From Leidyana gryllorum EB-2025a (lineage: Eukaryota; Apicomplexa), in contig JBLWGC010000143.1 in the NCBI GenBank assembly GCA_048772705.1, forward strand, positions 1 to 64,000: a stretch of 64,000 nucleotides of DNA. The letters are read 5' to 3'. A program made the translations under genes and the position numbers. Of the stretch, positions 27,579 to 38,012 are shown in pieces. Positions within the stretch are counted from its first letter, which is position 1, and every line of letters starts with the position of its first letter. The notes under the pieces were generated by a model. That model made no database searches, was not told the DNA's origin, and worked only from the letters and a program-made list of their open reading frames with translations.

Positions 27579-30004
27579 TTACTTCCCACGGATGAAAGCT
27601 TCGAAATCATTCCAGCTTATTATCCCGTCTTTATCGCGGTCGACAGAGTCAATCATCTGATCCACCAAGTCTTCATCTGAGGGAGCGATGAGGCCACTCT
27701 TTGACATGGAGACGGCACTGGCTCCCATGGAAGCAGGTGTAACAGCAGAATGATGGATTAGTATTTGCTTTAGTTCTGCTCGGGTGACTTGATTGGTGCC
27801 ATTACGATTGATTCGTTGGAATGCAGCCCACACCAAATTTAGCTCCGACTCCCTCCAGGAGTAGCAGGCGGCCAAAAACTCTGTGTATGATATTTGACCT
27901 GCGGAACACACAAACAAATGATGTGTTTGTTAATATAGAAAATATGACAGGCATCGGGTTTGATCTTAGTAAACCACAGCCGCCTTGATTCGATATAAAC
28001 ACCAATTGCTTACTTTCGTTACGGACATCCAGCTGTTGTATAATCAGATTGATATCCCATTCCGCAAACTTGGCTGCTTGTAGGGCCTCATGAATAGCAG
28101 AGTGGCTTAGATATCCTTTCCCTTCCCTATCCAGTTCCTTGAAGATGCGGGTAATTCGCTTCACATGCTCATTCGAGATGCTTAATTGTTGTGCCATTAG
28201 ATTCACGAAGACATTCCTGAGGTTAGATTGCTTCGCATAGTTGCGCATATTGAGGCACATAGACTCCGACAAGTTGTCACGACTCAGTTGAGTCCCGGAG
28301 TCAAACCATGGATGTCGCAGAGCCTCCGCGGCACTGATCCTCTTCTCAGGTCGTTTCTCAAAGATCTTTTGGAGTAGGTCCCGAGCTTCGGGGCTGAATT
28401 GGGGTAGTAATTGTTGCAGATTAAGTTCCTCTGAAAGGGGGAGAAAGAGCGTGTGAGGACGAACGCGATGGGTTAGGAAGCTCACTCGTGACAACGACAC
28501 GTCGGAAGCTGTGTATATCGGGAGCGTCAAAAGCAAACTTTCCGGTCAGCAGGTTGTACATGATGCATCCGGCCGACCAAACGTCAGACTTGAGACACAG
28601 AACTCCATCTTTGAAAGCTTCAGGAGCCATGTATATAGCTGAACCTCTGAGTGTCTGCGTCACGTCACTACTGTCCTTGAAGATCTCTCCGAGTCCAAAG
28701 TCGATGATTTTTATGGGTGAGTCCTCATCCTCGGTAGCAAACATGACATTTCCGGGTTTCAAGTCTCTGTCAACGGAAGGTGATAGCACAAGGAGGGCCA
28801 TTTCGCAAGACTGACTCACTTATGAACGATTCGCTTTCCGTGGATGTGGCATAGCCCTTCGAACAGCTCCCGCATTATACGGCGCACAAATCCTTCATCA
28901 TGAGACTTCGCCCTCTTTGGATTGACTAACAAAGTGTTCAGGAGTTCGCCACCTCGACACAACTCTTGAAGGATGTAAACAGAATTGGGGTCCTCGAAGA
29001 TTTCAAAGATTTTGATCACATTGGGGTGGTCCACATTCTTCAGTATATTGATTTCTTCCTGCGAAAAGGAACCAAAGGAGGCCATCACCGATCTCATAGT
29101 GACAAATCGCCCTTACCTCAACCTGTTCCACTGGGAGATTGAGCATTGCTTTATTGATGATCTTGCAAGCTCGTCGTGCTTGAGTTCTGGGGAGCCATTT
29201 TGGAGGTGTCGAGAATCGCGCAATCTTCTTACCTGAGATCTATGACCTCATGAACTTCGCCAAATACTCCGGATCCGATTCTCCTCTCGAAGGCCATGAA
29301 CTCTGTACAGTGAATCCATTGTGCGACTGAAAGATCCACTTTCCGAACTCACCTCGGATGTCAATAGAACGTCCCAAGGGGGACATGGGCACCCATAACG
29401 TTGATCGAATATCCTCGATACGAGGCGGGTAGTACTTGTTGCGTATGCGTAGCAGCAGAGCTTTATACTGGATACAAAATTGAGAAGAATGAGTCGTGGG
29501 AGGTCCTTCCTCTTCCTACCATTCGGGTGAAGTCATTGATCGACAATCCATCGCGGCCTTTACTGTCGTACTTTTCGAATATCACTTTGAGGGTACTGTC
29601 TGTTGACAGAGAGAGCAGCTTTGGGAGGGTAGTTCGGCGTGGTCGCGTGGCTTACCACTGATCGGGGGGATGGTCAAATTGAAACATAGCTGGGTGAAGA
29701 AGGCTCGAGTCTCATCGAAATCGAGCAATTTATTCTTATCCGCATCGAATTGCTGTTGAAACGGAGGAGATTATGCGGGTTGCCACCAGCCACTCACCAC
29801 AAAGGATGCGCGAGCCGAATGCTGGAAAGTTGTATCTGACGCGAGCACCGAGGCCAGCAGTTTGCGTGTGCACTCGATTGCGTCTCCAGTGCCACCGTCA
29901 TCGGAGTTGTGGGAAGATGTCTTCTTGCTTACTGACTTTGCGTCTTTACTCGCCTCAGCTCCCAATGAACTTTCACATGTTGCTTTGGGGTTTATATCAG
30001 GCAT
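27579..30004 (-). CDS. Calcium-dependent protein kinase with N- and C-terminal EF hands
   Basis: Predicted Ser/Thr kinase directly gated by calcium. From the N-terminus it has a Ser-rich leader; an EF hand (DADKNKLLDFDE, canonical 12-residue loop); a second EF-like loop (DSKGRDGLSIND); and a kinase domain with glycine loop GSGVFGEV, ATP-lysine in ACKII, DFG (DFGLGEIF) and APE (MAPEAF). After the kinase come an EF-like loop, a junction, and a last canonical loop (DRDKDGIISWND). The usual HRD of the catalytic loop reads HKD across an intron join; the catalytic Asp is kept. At least eight short introns. CDPKs are typical of plants, green algae and alveolates; N-terminal EF hands recall the CDPK6/7-like group. 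No myristoylation glycine follows the start Met. Confidence 0.85.
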
Positions 30005-30164
30005 TGTTGTGCCACTCCTTTTTTGGCCGCCAATTACAGTTTCTATGCTAACTAAGGGGTCTCAAATATCGAAGTCAGGAAAGAGGGGGCAACCCTGAAT
30101 ACCCAAACGTTGCCATCCCGTCTGTCGAGCAGAGAGCAGTGACAAGCGGACGGCTGCGTATGCC

Positions 30165-33100
30165 TTACCGGTCCAGCCGACCCATTCGCTGACGAGCTCG
30201 TTTCCGCGTCACCAGCAGCTCTCTCAGATCCTCAATGATCTCGCGATTGAGATTCCAGAAGGAGTGTCTCGTGTCACTAACGTTACGATCCATGAAAGTG
30301 GTATCGATGATATCAACATCTGAAGGCGTTGTCTCTCTTTCTCTCGACAGTCGATCCACCGCTTACCCAACCAGTCACCGAAATTTAAGGTGGAATCCTC
30401 ACCAATAGGCTCCTTTCTGCTTCGGAAGGATCGCCAACCTCTTCGTCGAATCCGACGTCGTACATTGTAGTTTTGAGGCTCAAATCGGGTCCATTCATTA
30501 GCTGGCCCATCCACTTGCACAAAGCTCGTCGCATGCATCAGATTAACACCGCGCTGTGTTTCATTGTGAGTTGTAGGACTTCCGCCTGTGCCCCGCGCCC
30601 GCAGTCCACAGACACTCCGACCGAGAGCACTCCGTCCGCTGAAAGCCTCCGCCCACCACAGAGCCTGAAGAAGTATTGGAGATTGCAGTGACAAGTTTCC
30701 CCACTCGATCGTTCCCATCCGCGTAGATGGTGATGTTCGCGCAACAGCTACGTAATAATTCGTAGTCGCGGCCCACAAACTCCGAGACAGAATATTCGGG
30801 GTTCATGAAACTCGTTGTAACTAATTGTATTTTCCCAGCAACGGGGTCTTCGTTCTTCGTCATGAGAATACTGGAGCGAGAGGGAGGACATGACAGAGCC
30901 AAATTATTGCGCGCGCGCGACTTACTCGCCTCGTTGTAGGATCCCGCGGAGAGACTTGAGGAAGAGACGACTCCCCATGGAGTGTGCCATTATATGAACT
31001 TGCCGCACGTCGTTGTGTTGCAGGGACACCAGCAATTGAGTGAACGCCTCGTGGCAAACTGGGTCCTCGGCAGCGCTTTGCGCTCGGAAAAAACTGAAAG
31101 CCCCCGCTCCAGCGGGCCAAGTGAACACCAACACTTTCAAGTGAGATGGTAGATTACCAAACGCTGCCATTTGACCGAGCGTCTGTTGACACTGTGTGGC
31201 GGCCGAAATGAATCACACAACTCGAAAGTCGATATCACCCTACCTCTTGCTGCGAATTGTTGAAACCGTGCACATAAATGAGCACTTCACTCAACCCAAT
31301 ACTCTCCATCGGTATCCATCCTTCTACAACCAACTCGGGCACATTCACGTCAATCAAATCATTCGGCGAGTCCGCGGAACCGCCCAGAACTGACTTCTCA
31401 ACAATTGAAACCTCCACTCTGTCGTTTGGTTTGGCCTCAGCCACACTAGAAACAGTAGTCACCACAGCTCCACCACCCTCGTCGCTCGGATCTTTGGATG
31501 GCAGATCTGTGTGAAGATCAGATTTCAGATTTGGCCCCAGTCCGTGATGATCAAACGACTGCCGAGGCGCTGTCGTGGTCGCAGCCGTCCGGTACCCCGG
31601 TAGGGCACTCGAGACAGCAATATTCATCTTCTGATCAGCCGCTATCTCGCCCAGGGTGGGGGTCCGTATCACGTGACCAGCCGCGCCAGAACTGCTGCTC
31701 GAGCTCTCTGCCACCTCGAACAGTGACTCCACTCTCCCCGAGTCCATCAGTCGCGACTGGAGGATTGTCACCGGAATTCCTGTCACTGACGCGAGATAAT
31801 CAGCGAACGACGATGACTCCCTCCGAGGATATTGCTGGACCATCACCTGGTCAATAGGGGCAAATCCCAGAATACTCAACCCCCTTTCTTTGTCCACAGA
31901 GATGGTCACCTCGGATCGTCCTTGCAACGAGAAAGATGGGGTCTGATAGCCCAAAATCAATCAGCGTCGCCCCGTCCAAACTCACGTGAGGATGCAATTC
32001 GTTGAGAATCCATTTGACGCTTTCGCGATAATTACGAATGACTTCTCGCGCTTTCGCCTCCTTGAGAACATTGTAATCCACATGAGCCCTCGATGGCCGA
32101 CCAAACCATTTCAACGTTCGAGATCTATGCATACCGCGTCCTTCAGGTAGCCGTTGACTCGATTGTGCCCGACGGTGACCCGGCTCTGGTACCGTGATAG
32201 GACTCGGACTCACTGCTACCGATTGAGATCGTGCCCCCAACTCCATTGAATGGTATCGTGGTGGATACCACCCCTCCGGTTGGTTACGGGTTTGCAGTTC
32301 TGGTACATCGGCGACATACGTCGATGGTAGGACTACTCTGCGCCCTTCCTTTACCATCCTCTCCAATCCTCGCTTCGCCTGCTTAAAGATGCCACTGTCC
32401 CTCTTCTTGATCAAAGGAGCGTTAAAGGTTCGCACATCAGGGAAGCCACGGAAGAATCTACCCGATACGGAGCATTCAACCAGCGCCACGCCAAATTCCA
32501 GCCGTTTTTCCGACAGAAGACATCGAGCCCATCCCAGCTTGATGCAAGCGAGGCCTGACCCGGACGTCACCTCCCGACTTTTGGAAGGTCCACTGGGTTC
32601 ACCGTCACTCCAGAATCCAATCATGTTTTCCCCCAGCATTTCGTCGCCCAACCAATAGCCGAACCCTTCGGGCCTTCCAGCCTCATTCAATTCTCCGGTA
32701 TATATAATACGCCATTTCGATCTCTTCGTTTGCCTATTGAGCTTGTCTGCTGGAGTCGATTGCCTCAAGCATAAGAATTTCGAGCACCAATTGACGAGAC
32801 TATGGATGTTATTGTGCCCTTTCCGGCTGTCCTACTCCTCCTAATCTTACCGATTCACTGTAATTGTCCCCACTAATTCGATACATAATCCGCTGCGCAC
32901 ACGGAAACGCCCGATACTCCGGTGCTGTTGTAAGGCAGCTGATACATCTGTTACCGGCGTGAGATCAACCAGTCTATTATCGACTTGAACCCACCCTGCG
33001 GCAACGTGCGACCCTGAATTGGAACCAGGAACCGAACGGGCCGAACACTTTCGACCACCCAGCCATTGACAAAGAAGTTGGACTTGAGGTAATACCACTC

Positions 33101-34075
33101 TCCCAACCGGCTGAGCACGCGCATCCAGATAACATCACAACAGATAATCACACATTGGAGGATTTGATAGCTGAGTAGGAACCAATGGTAAATGAAATAG
33201 CGGCCACTGGACGTCGTACAATCCTGTCCTAGGAGATGGTCACCTTCTCCGAACAATGCTGGGCCCGCAGAAGCAAAGTCTTCTATATGTTGAATCTGTG
33301 GCGAGATGATATATCCTCGGACGTGGTCCACAAACGGCCCCAGACGTCGCAAAGGAATCTCTTCTGAGTGTTTGGTCGTCAGAACCACCAACCCTGGGAG
33401 CTGGAGAATGGCGCAGGCTCAGCTTGACTCTTACCTATCAGGCAGATAATGTCGACCAACATGAAGCCCAATGAAATGTAGGCCGACATCCGGTAAGCTG
33501 ATGGAGTTTTAGAGATTACAGACAACCCGATCATTAGTAGTAGCGTCACGCCAGAAAAGAGTAGCGATGCATAATGACCTCCTCCTTTCTCTGTTACGGG
33601 AGTTGTCATGAAGGCTCTTTGACAACTCGCAGCATAGATGGTCAAGTTCAGTGCCGAAACAAACAGTATTAAGCATGTCGCTGTGAATGCTCCCCAGGTT
33701 CTTTGATGTGTACCGAGATACGTGCGTCGGAACGACCGATAAAACATATAGCGAAGAGTATGGGCAAAGCCTGTATTCCGCAGATTATATGAGTGTAGTT
33801 GATCCGTCACTTTGGTGAGGTGAGGAGCGTCAGCCACATCACTAAAGTTGACATTCCCATCCGATGTGGCTTTGGTGACGCCCACGGGAGCATTCTCAGG
33901 AGATGCGGCGGGAATCAACGAGCCACCCTGAGTATCGGTTGGCCACGCAGTCTTCACAGTCTCGTGGTCGCAGGGCACACAAACGTCTGGCTCTCGGGGT
34001 TGAGCGTGTGCTGCCTCGGATGCTGGCCATGGTGTGACAGCGATAGTCAGAGTCGAGGTACTTACCTGCTGACAT
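30165..34075 (-). CDS. Membrane-anchored DUF900-type alpha/beta hydrolase with MORN-like segment
   Basis: A start ATG at 34075 begins a 10-base first exon, followed by a 43-base intron (34023-34065). The chain then gives about four hydrophobic helices (for example TCLILFVSALNLTIYAA and SLLFSGVTLLLMIGLSVIS). In-frame intron joins lead on to a MORN-like motif (YTGELNEAGRPEGFGYW), a Ser/Pro-rich linker, and a hydrolase domain. Hydrolase signatures are VLIYVHGFNNSQQ (oxyanion region), VLVFTWPAGA, and VHIMAHSMGSR with the nucleophile Ser. A C-terminal piece (VDIIDTTFMD, then RHSFW) fits the DUF900 family pattern for the Asp and His. Substrate unknown; DUF900 proteins are uncharacterised esterase/lipase-like enzymes. 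One join near 30690-30720 is ambiguous. The start lies 6 bases after the upstream stop. Confidence 0.7.
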
Positions 34076-34081
34076 ATTCCT

Positions 34082-34722
34082 TCAGTGATGCTTTGCAATG
34101 GCCTCCTCTACATCAACATCTTTTTTCAATGCCAAGTCAATGATACGGAGTGCGACAGAGACTGACTGTGGAGAAAGCTCTACCACACTCTTCAAATCAC
34201 ATTGACTAGCAAAGACTGAGAGAACTTCACCATAGGCACGGTCAACGGCCGGATTGGTGTCAGGAAAGTCCGCATCGGTCGAGAGGACCAGGTTTTGATC
34301 TACAGACAACACAGTGAAGGAGGCAACAGTGTTGCTGCTCACATTCTGAGACGACATCCATGTCAGACCATCGAATGGCCGAGGCAACGAAGTGTTGTTG
34401 GAGCTCTTTTAGGCGGCATTCCCGTTGAAGGTCAAGTTTAGTTCGTTGCAATTCATTCAACTGCTGAGCTTGAGCTCCAAAGCGCCTGTGTAGACCTTCC
34501 CAATGTTTCAGTTCGGCATCTTCTTGCTGCTCAGTTGGTGTTTTGAAATCTTCATCTCATTCTTACCTCTATCAACTTGTGGAGCACGTTTGTTTGAAAC
34601 CATACTTTGGACTGAAGGCTTTTCAAACGGTCTCGTGTACTTTCTAGACATTTGCGAGCCTGGTCCAAGTTTTGCTGAGAGGCAACGGAGCCTTCTTCTG
34701 TTGTCGTGGGTGTACCGCCCAT
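34082..34722 (-). CDS. Small coiled-coil protein, unknown function
   Basis: Three exons (34567-34722, 34343-34526, 34082-34299) join in frame to 185 residues, with introns of 40 and 43 bases. The middle is Gln/Glu/Leu/Arg-rich with heptad-like spacing from about residue 15 to 95, predicting a coiled coil. The C-terminal 70 residues (starting QNLVLSTDADF) look globular and acidic. I do not recognise a family. The start faces the aquaporin start 84 bases away on the other strand, so the two share a divergent promoter region (34723-34806). The membrane hydrolase starts only 6 bases after its stop, suggesting co-transcription. Confidence 0.65.
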
Positions 34723-34806
34723 CAGCAGTTTTGAGGTCCACACGCGTGTGTAAAACTGCGTCTCTTAGCAGACACAATCAAGACAAGGCGACTCCGGCCA
34801 AAGAGG
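34723..34806. promoter_or_regulatory. Divergent promoter region, aquaporin / coiled-coil gene
   Basis: Only 84 bases separate two start codons on opposite strands, so initiation signals for both directions must lie here or within the genes. No TATA-like element is evident. Its mirror is at about 10644-10725. Confidence 0.5.
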
Positions 34807-35661
34807 ATGGGAGCCATTGGGTACAACTTCCCATGGTATGCCCAGAAGTCCTACGCAGCTGTGTGCCTGGCGGAATTCCTGGGTACAGCAGCGTTGTGCT
34901 ACGTTATTGGACTATCAGTAACTCTTGGTGTGTCTGGCGCTGTGCCCCCCCTTGCCATCGGAGGAGCAATATTCTCTCTGTGTAATGTATTTGGGGAGGC
35001 TAGCGGTGCCCATTTCAACCCAAGCATCACTCTGCCCGTGTGGATCGTGGATCGTCGTTTCTCAAAGCGTCGTTGCATATTATACCTAGTAGCTGAATTT
35101 TGCGGTGCGGTGGTCGGCGCCCAGTTAGCCAGTTTCACTGGCAATGATCTGCGTAATCCTTACAGCTGGGCATTGCATACCTCGGAGAACTTCACACTGT
35201 GGCAAATAGTGGTATGCGAGGCGATTTTCACCTGTGTGCTCTCTCTGACGGCCCTGAAAGCGGGCTTTCTACAGAGTGAGCCCAATCCTTTATGCCCTCT
35301 GTGGGTGGCTGGCGCGGTGAGTTTTATCGTCAAGACAGGTGCTCCATATATCTGTGGCTTTTAGGTTGTGGCTGGAAGTTACGCCGGAGGGCCAGTGAGT
35401 GGGGCATGTCTGAACCCCGCTGTTGCGCTTGGATGGGTAGTAGCGGTCGGCGAGATGCGGGATATGTTTCCATTTACGGTCGGGCCACTACTCGGGGCTG
35501 TGGCAGCGGCAGTGATTGTTATGTTGATGGATCCTGAAATTTACCAGCGACGATTTGGGGAGCCGAAAGAGGGACTGGCCACTTCCGTTTCTGAAGCACT
35601 GGTGATGCTGAGCGACGACAGAATGGTAAAAAGCAGCAATTCTATGAAGTTGCGAGCCTAG
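34807..35661 (+). CDS. Aquaporin/MIP channel with atypical pore motifs
   Basis: Two exons (34807-35316, 35365-35661; intron 48 bases) give 268 residues, the usual length for the major intrinsic protein family. Six hydrophobic helices are visible, with two half-helix loops. The first loop reads SGAHFNPSITLP, an NPS instead of NPA. The second reads SGACLNPAVALGW, with NPA kept, but the next residue is Val where almost all members have the selectivity-filter Arg. Predicted to move water or small neutral solutes across a membrane, with a wider, uncharged filter than a classical water channel. It leads a co-directional set with the zinc/P-loop, AspRS and ABC genes. Confidence 0.9.
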
Positions 35662-35670
35662 GGAACGGAT

Positions 35671-35686
35671 TTATTGATAGTCTTAG
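35671..35686 (+). promoter_or_regulatory. Probable trans-splice acceptor of the zinc/P-loop gene
   Basis: A T-rich segment ends in CTTAG at 35686, 9 bases before the ATG and inside the 34-base gap after the aquaporin stop. Confidence 0.4.
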
Positions 35687-35695
35687 TTAAAACTT

Positions 35696-37957
35696 ATGGG
35701 GTCTCCAGACTTCCGCAACATCACCGAGTGGGGTTGGCGTTGTCATTGGTGTACATTAGGGAATGCCCAGTCTGTGCGAGAGTGTGAGGTGTGTCTAGCG
35801 CCTCGTACCGTGCGCGTGGCAGCGCGGGCCACCAATATATTGGAGGTTATTCACGCGCACCACGGCACAAATGGAGCGGGAACTGAAGCAGAGCGGAGGC
35901 TGAGAGGCGTCGTTGCCGACAACCCATCGAACGTTGCCACAACTCGAAATCGTGAAGGTGAGAACAAGGAGTGGCAACGATCGGGACGCAAACAGCGTCC
36001 AGCTCCTACTAAGTCAGAGCTATCGGTTACGACGAAATATCAATGTCCTCGGTGCAAACATATCGCAGCATCCGCAGACATCGTTGCTTGTGGCAACTGT
36101 GGTGCGTTAGTAAAGCAAGATGCTCAAGCCGCTCCGTCGAGGCTAAAGCCAATTCGAAGACCAAACAATGTCCCGGTTCGCCGTGGGGGAATGCGATCAA
36201 ACCCAAACAGGAACCAATTTGAGGCATTCCGGAGTAGTAGTAGTGAAAGCGATAATGATGAACAGTCGGAATTTCCCAAGTTGCGTTCAAGACGAAGAGG
36301 AGCTCGAAGAGAGCGACAGTCCACACAAAATCAACGTCAACCCGCGGTTGGCACATTTGATGGAGACTCTTCAGGGGAGAACCCGGCCCTGCGAGTATTG
36401 ATTGAGCTTTGCCACGCACATTTCGCGGGCAACCCCTCGCCTCCCCTATGCATGATTGTCTGCCCCCATTGTGATGGCATCATTGATGAGTATGACCAAG
36501 TTCACCCTGATGGCCCCATTATCAGCTGGCTGGCGAACGCTGGAGCCTCCAGCGACTCCCTGCCGGCTCAGCCCCTGCCTTGCCCTCTGTGTCAGTGCCC
36601 ATTGATTGCAGGTCATGCGATCACAGCTGTGACAGAGATTGTGTTGGGAGCGGCGGTACCAGACTTATCATTGTACAGTAATTTGATTGCGCAAGAAGGA
36701 TCAGGAGCACGGCCGGCGGCTTCCGAAGGAAACGATTTCCTTCCAGCTCCATCGTTGTTGAACAGCGACGGAGTAACCCATGCTAACAGTATCGCATCCA
36801 ACGTCGCCCCCGCTTCTGACCCCCCTCACCTTATCTCGGGAGCGGGCTTAGAGACCACTGGCGAAGCCCCTCCCGGATTCCTCGAGTCCCACCGTTTCAG
36901 ACAGCGTCTCATACTGGACGACCACGAGTTTGAAAGCCTGTCCGTTCACACGGCTCTCAGCGGGCCTCACGGAACGTCAGGTTACATCAGAGACTCGGTT
37001 CCGCCTGAGAGGGACGACGATCAATCGTCTGCAGACACACCGCCGAGATGGTTGCGCGAGCGTCAGCAACGCGGGTTTCATCCCGCTCAGTCTTGTAACG
37101 ACCTCGACAATGACGGAGAACAGCGACGGCATGAGTTCTCTTACGACTTTTTCGTACGCTGTCGAGTGATCATGATGTTGGGGCTCCCTTCCTCCGGTAA
37201 GTTTACAGTTGATACCACAGATCGATCATCGTGTGTCCTAAAGGGAAAACCTCGCTTGCCAAGTTACTCGAGAGCCACTTGGGATATAAAGTGATTGCAG
37301 AAGACCCTCGCGGCGGCTCCAGACATTTGGCCTTTGCAGGTGAGTGCTGGGTGGGGCAACGAGAGTCATTTTTCCGGTGCTCACAGCGCTCGAGAAGATC
37401 TTGGATGAAGCCAAAGGCTCGAGTTCACAGTCTAATCGAATGAGCACAATTCCTCGAATTGTCATAGACTTTGCGAATTTAACCAAAGCCGAACGTCAGG
37501 AATGGTTCGAATGTCTCAGTGCCAGAGGGTAATATCGATCACAGCACATTTCTGATCTAATGACATCTAACATTTCTTCCAGCGTCCCCCGATATAGGGT
37601 CGGTATCCTGATGCTTTCCCTCAACCCTCACTTTTGCGCGTGAGTCAACCAACCTCCTCCACACTTCTATTCTGACTATAATGGTCACAGTTCCTTCCGT
37701 ATGCAAGCTAAACGTGTGGCCTCGGAACGAGATAGAGACCTCGTAGCACAGGAGATATTCCAGGCACTGCAATCCTGGGAAGAAGTCGACACCGAGACCG
37801 AAGTGGACCCTGACTGTGTTTTTGGACTACAGAACAAGGTGAGAGGGGAGACACGGGACACATATAACATTCTGTTCTCTGCTTCGTCTCCCAGGAACAA
37901 GTGCAACAAGTTCGGTGGTTCATAAGACGAGTAATGCCAGACGTAGTTTGTGTGTGA
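35696..37957 (+). CDS. RanBP2-type zinc finger protein with C-terminal P-loop kinase-like domain
   Basis: Six exons (35696-37196, 37244-37339, 37387-37528, 37583-37639, 37691-37838, 37895-37957) join in frame to 668 residues; introns are 47, 47, 54, 51 and 56 bases. Near residue 14 is a textbook RanBP2 finger (W-x-C-x2-C-x3-N-x6-C-x2-C). A CxxC/CxxC ribbon (YQCPRCKH...CGNCG) and further CPHC and CPLC pairs follow, then a low-complexity stretch. The C-terminal domain has Walker A GLPSSGKT assembled exactly across the first intron, preceded by RVIMML, and later RIVIDFANLTKAERQEW. This order resembles the P-loop domain of hnRNP U-like proteins (AAA_33 type). Likely RNA- or ubiquitin-related; function not known. 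34 bases after the aquaporin stop. Confidence 0.85.
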
Positions 37958-37977
37958 AGCGTATTTTCAGGGCATCC

Positions 37978-37991
37978 GAGGTTTTTTTCAG
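37978..37991 (+). promoter_or_regulatory. Probable trans-splice acceptor of the AspRS gene
   Basis: A run of seven T followed by CAG ends 21 bases before the AspRS ATG and 34 bases after the stop of the upstream gene. It is a better acceptor than most of the real cis-introns nearby. Confidence 0.5.
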
Positions 37992-38012
37992 TAGAACTGC
38001 GTTATTGTCAAG

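Noticed and set aside
34346-34388. A 43-base intron with a GTTGCC donor in the coiled-coil gene
   Set aside because: An overlapping 43-base intron at 34300-34342 has a consensus GTGAGC donor and also restores frame, making three exons with a total length divisible by three.
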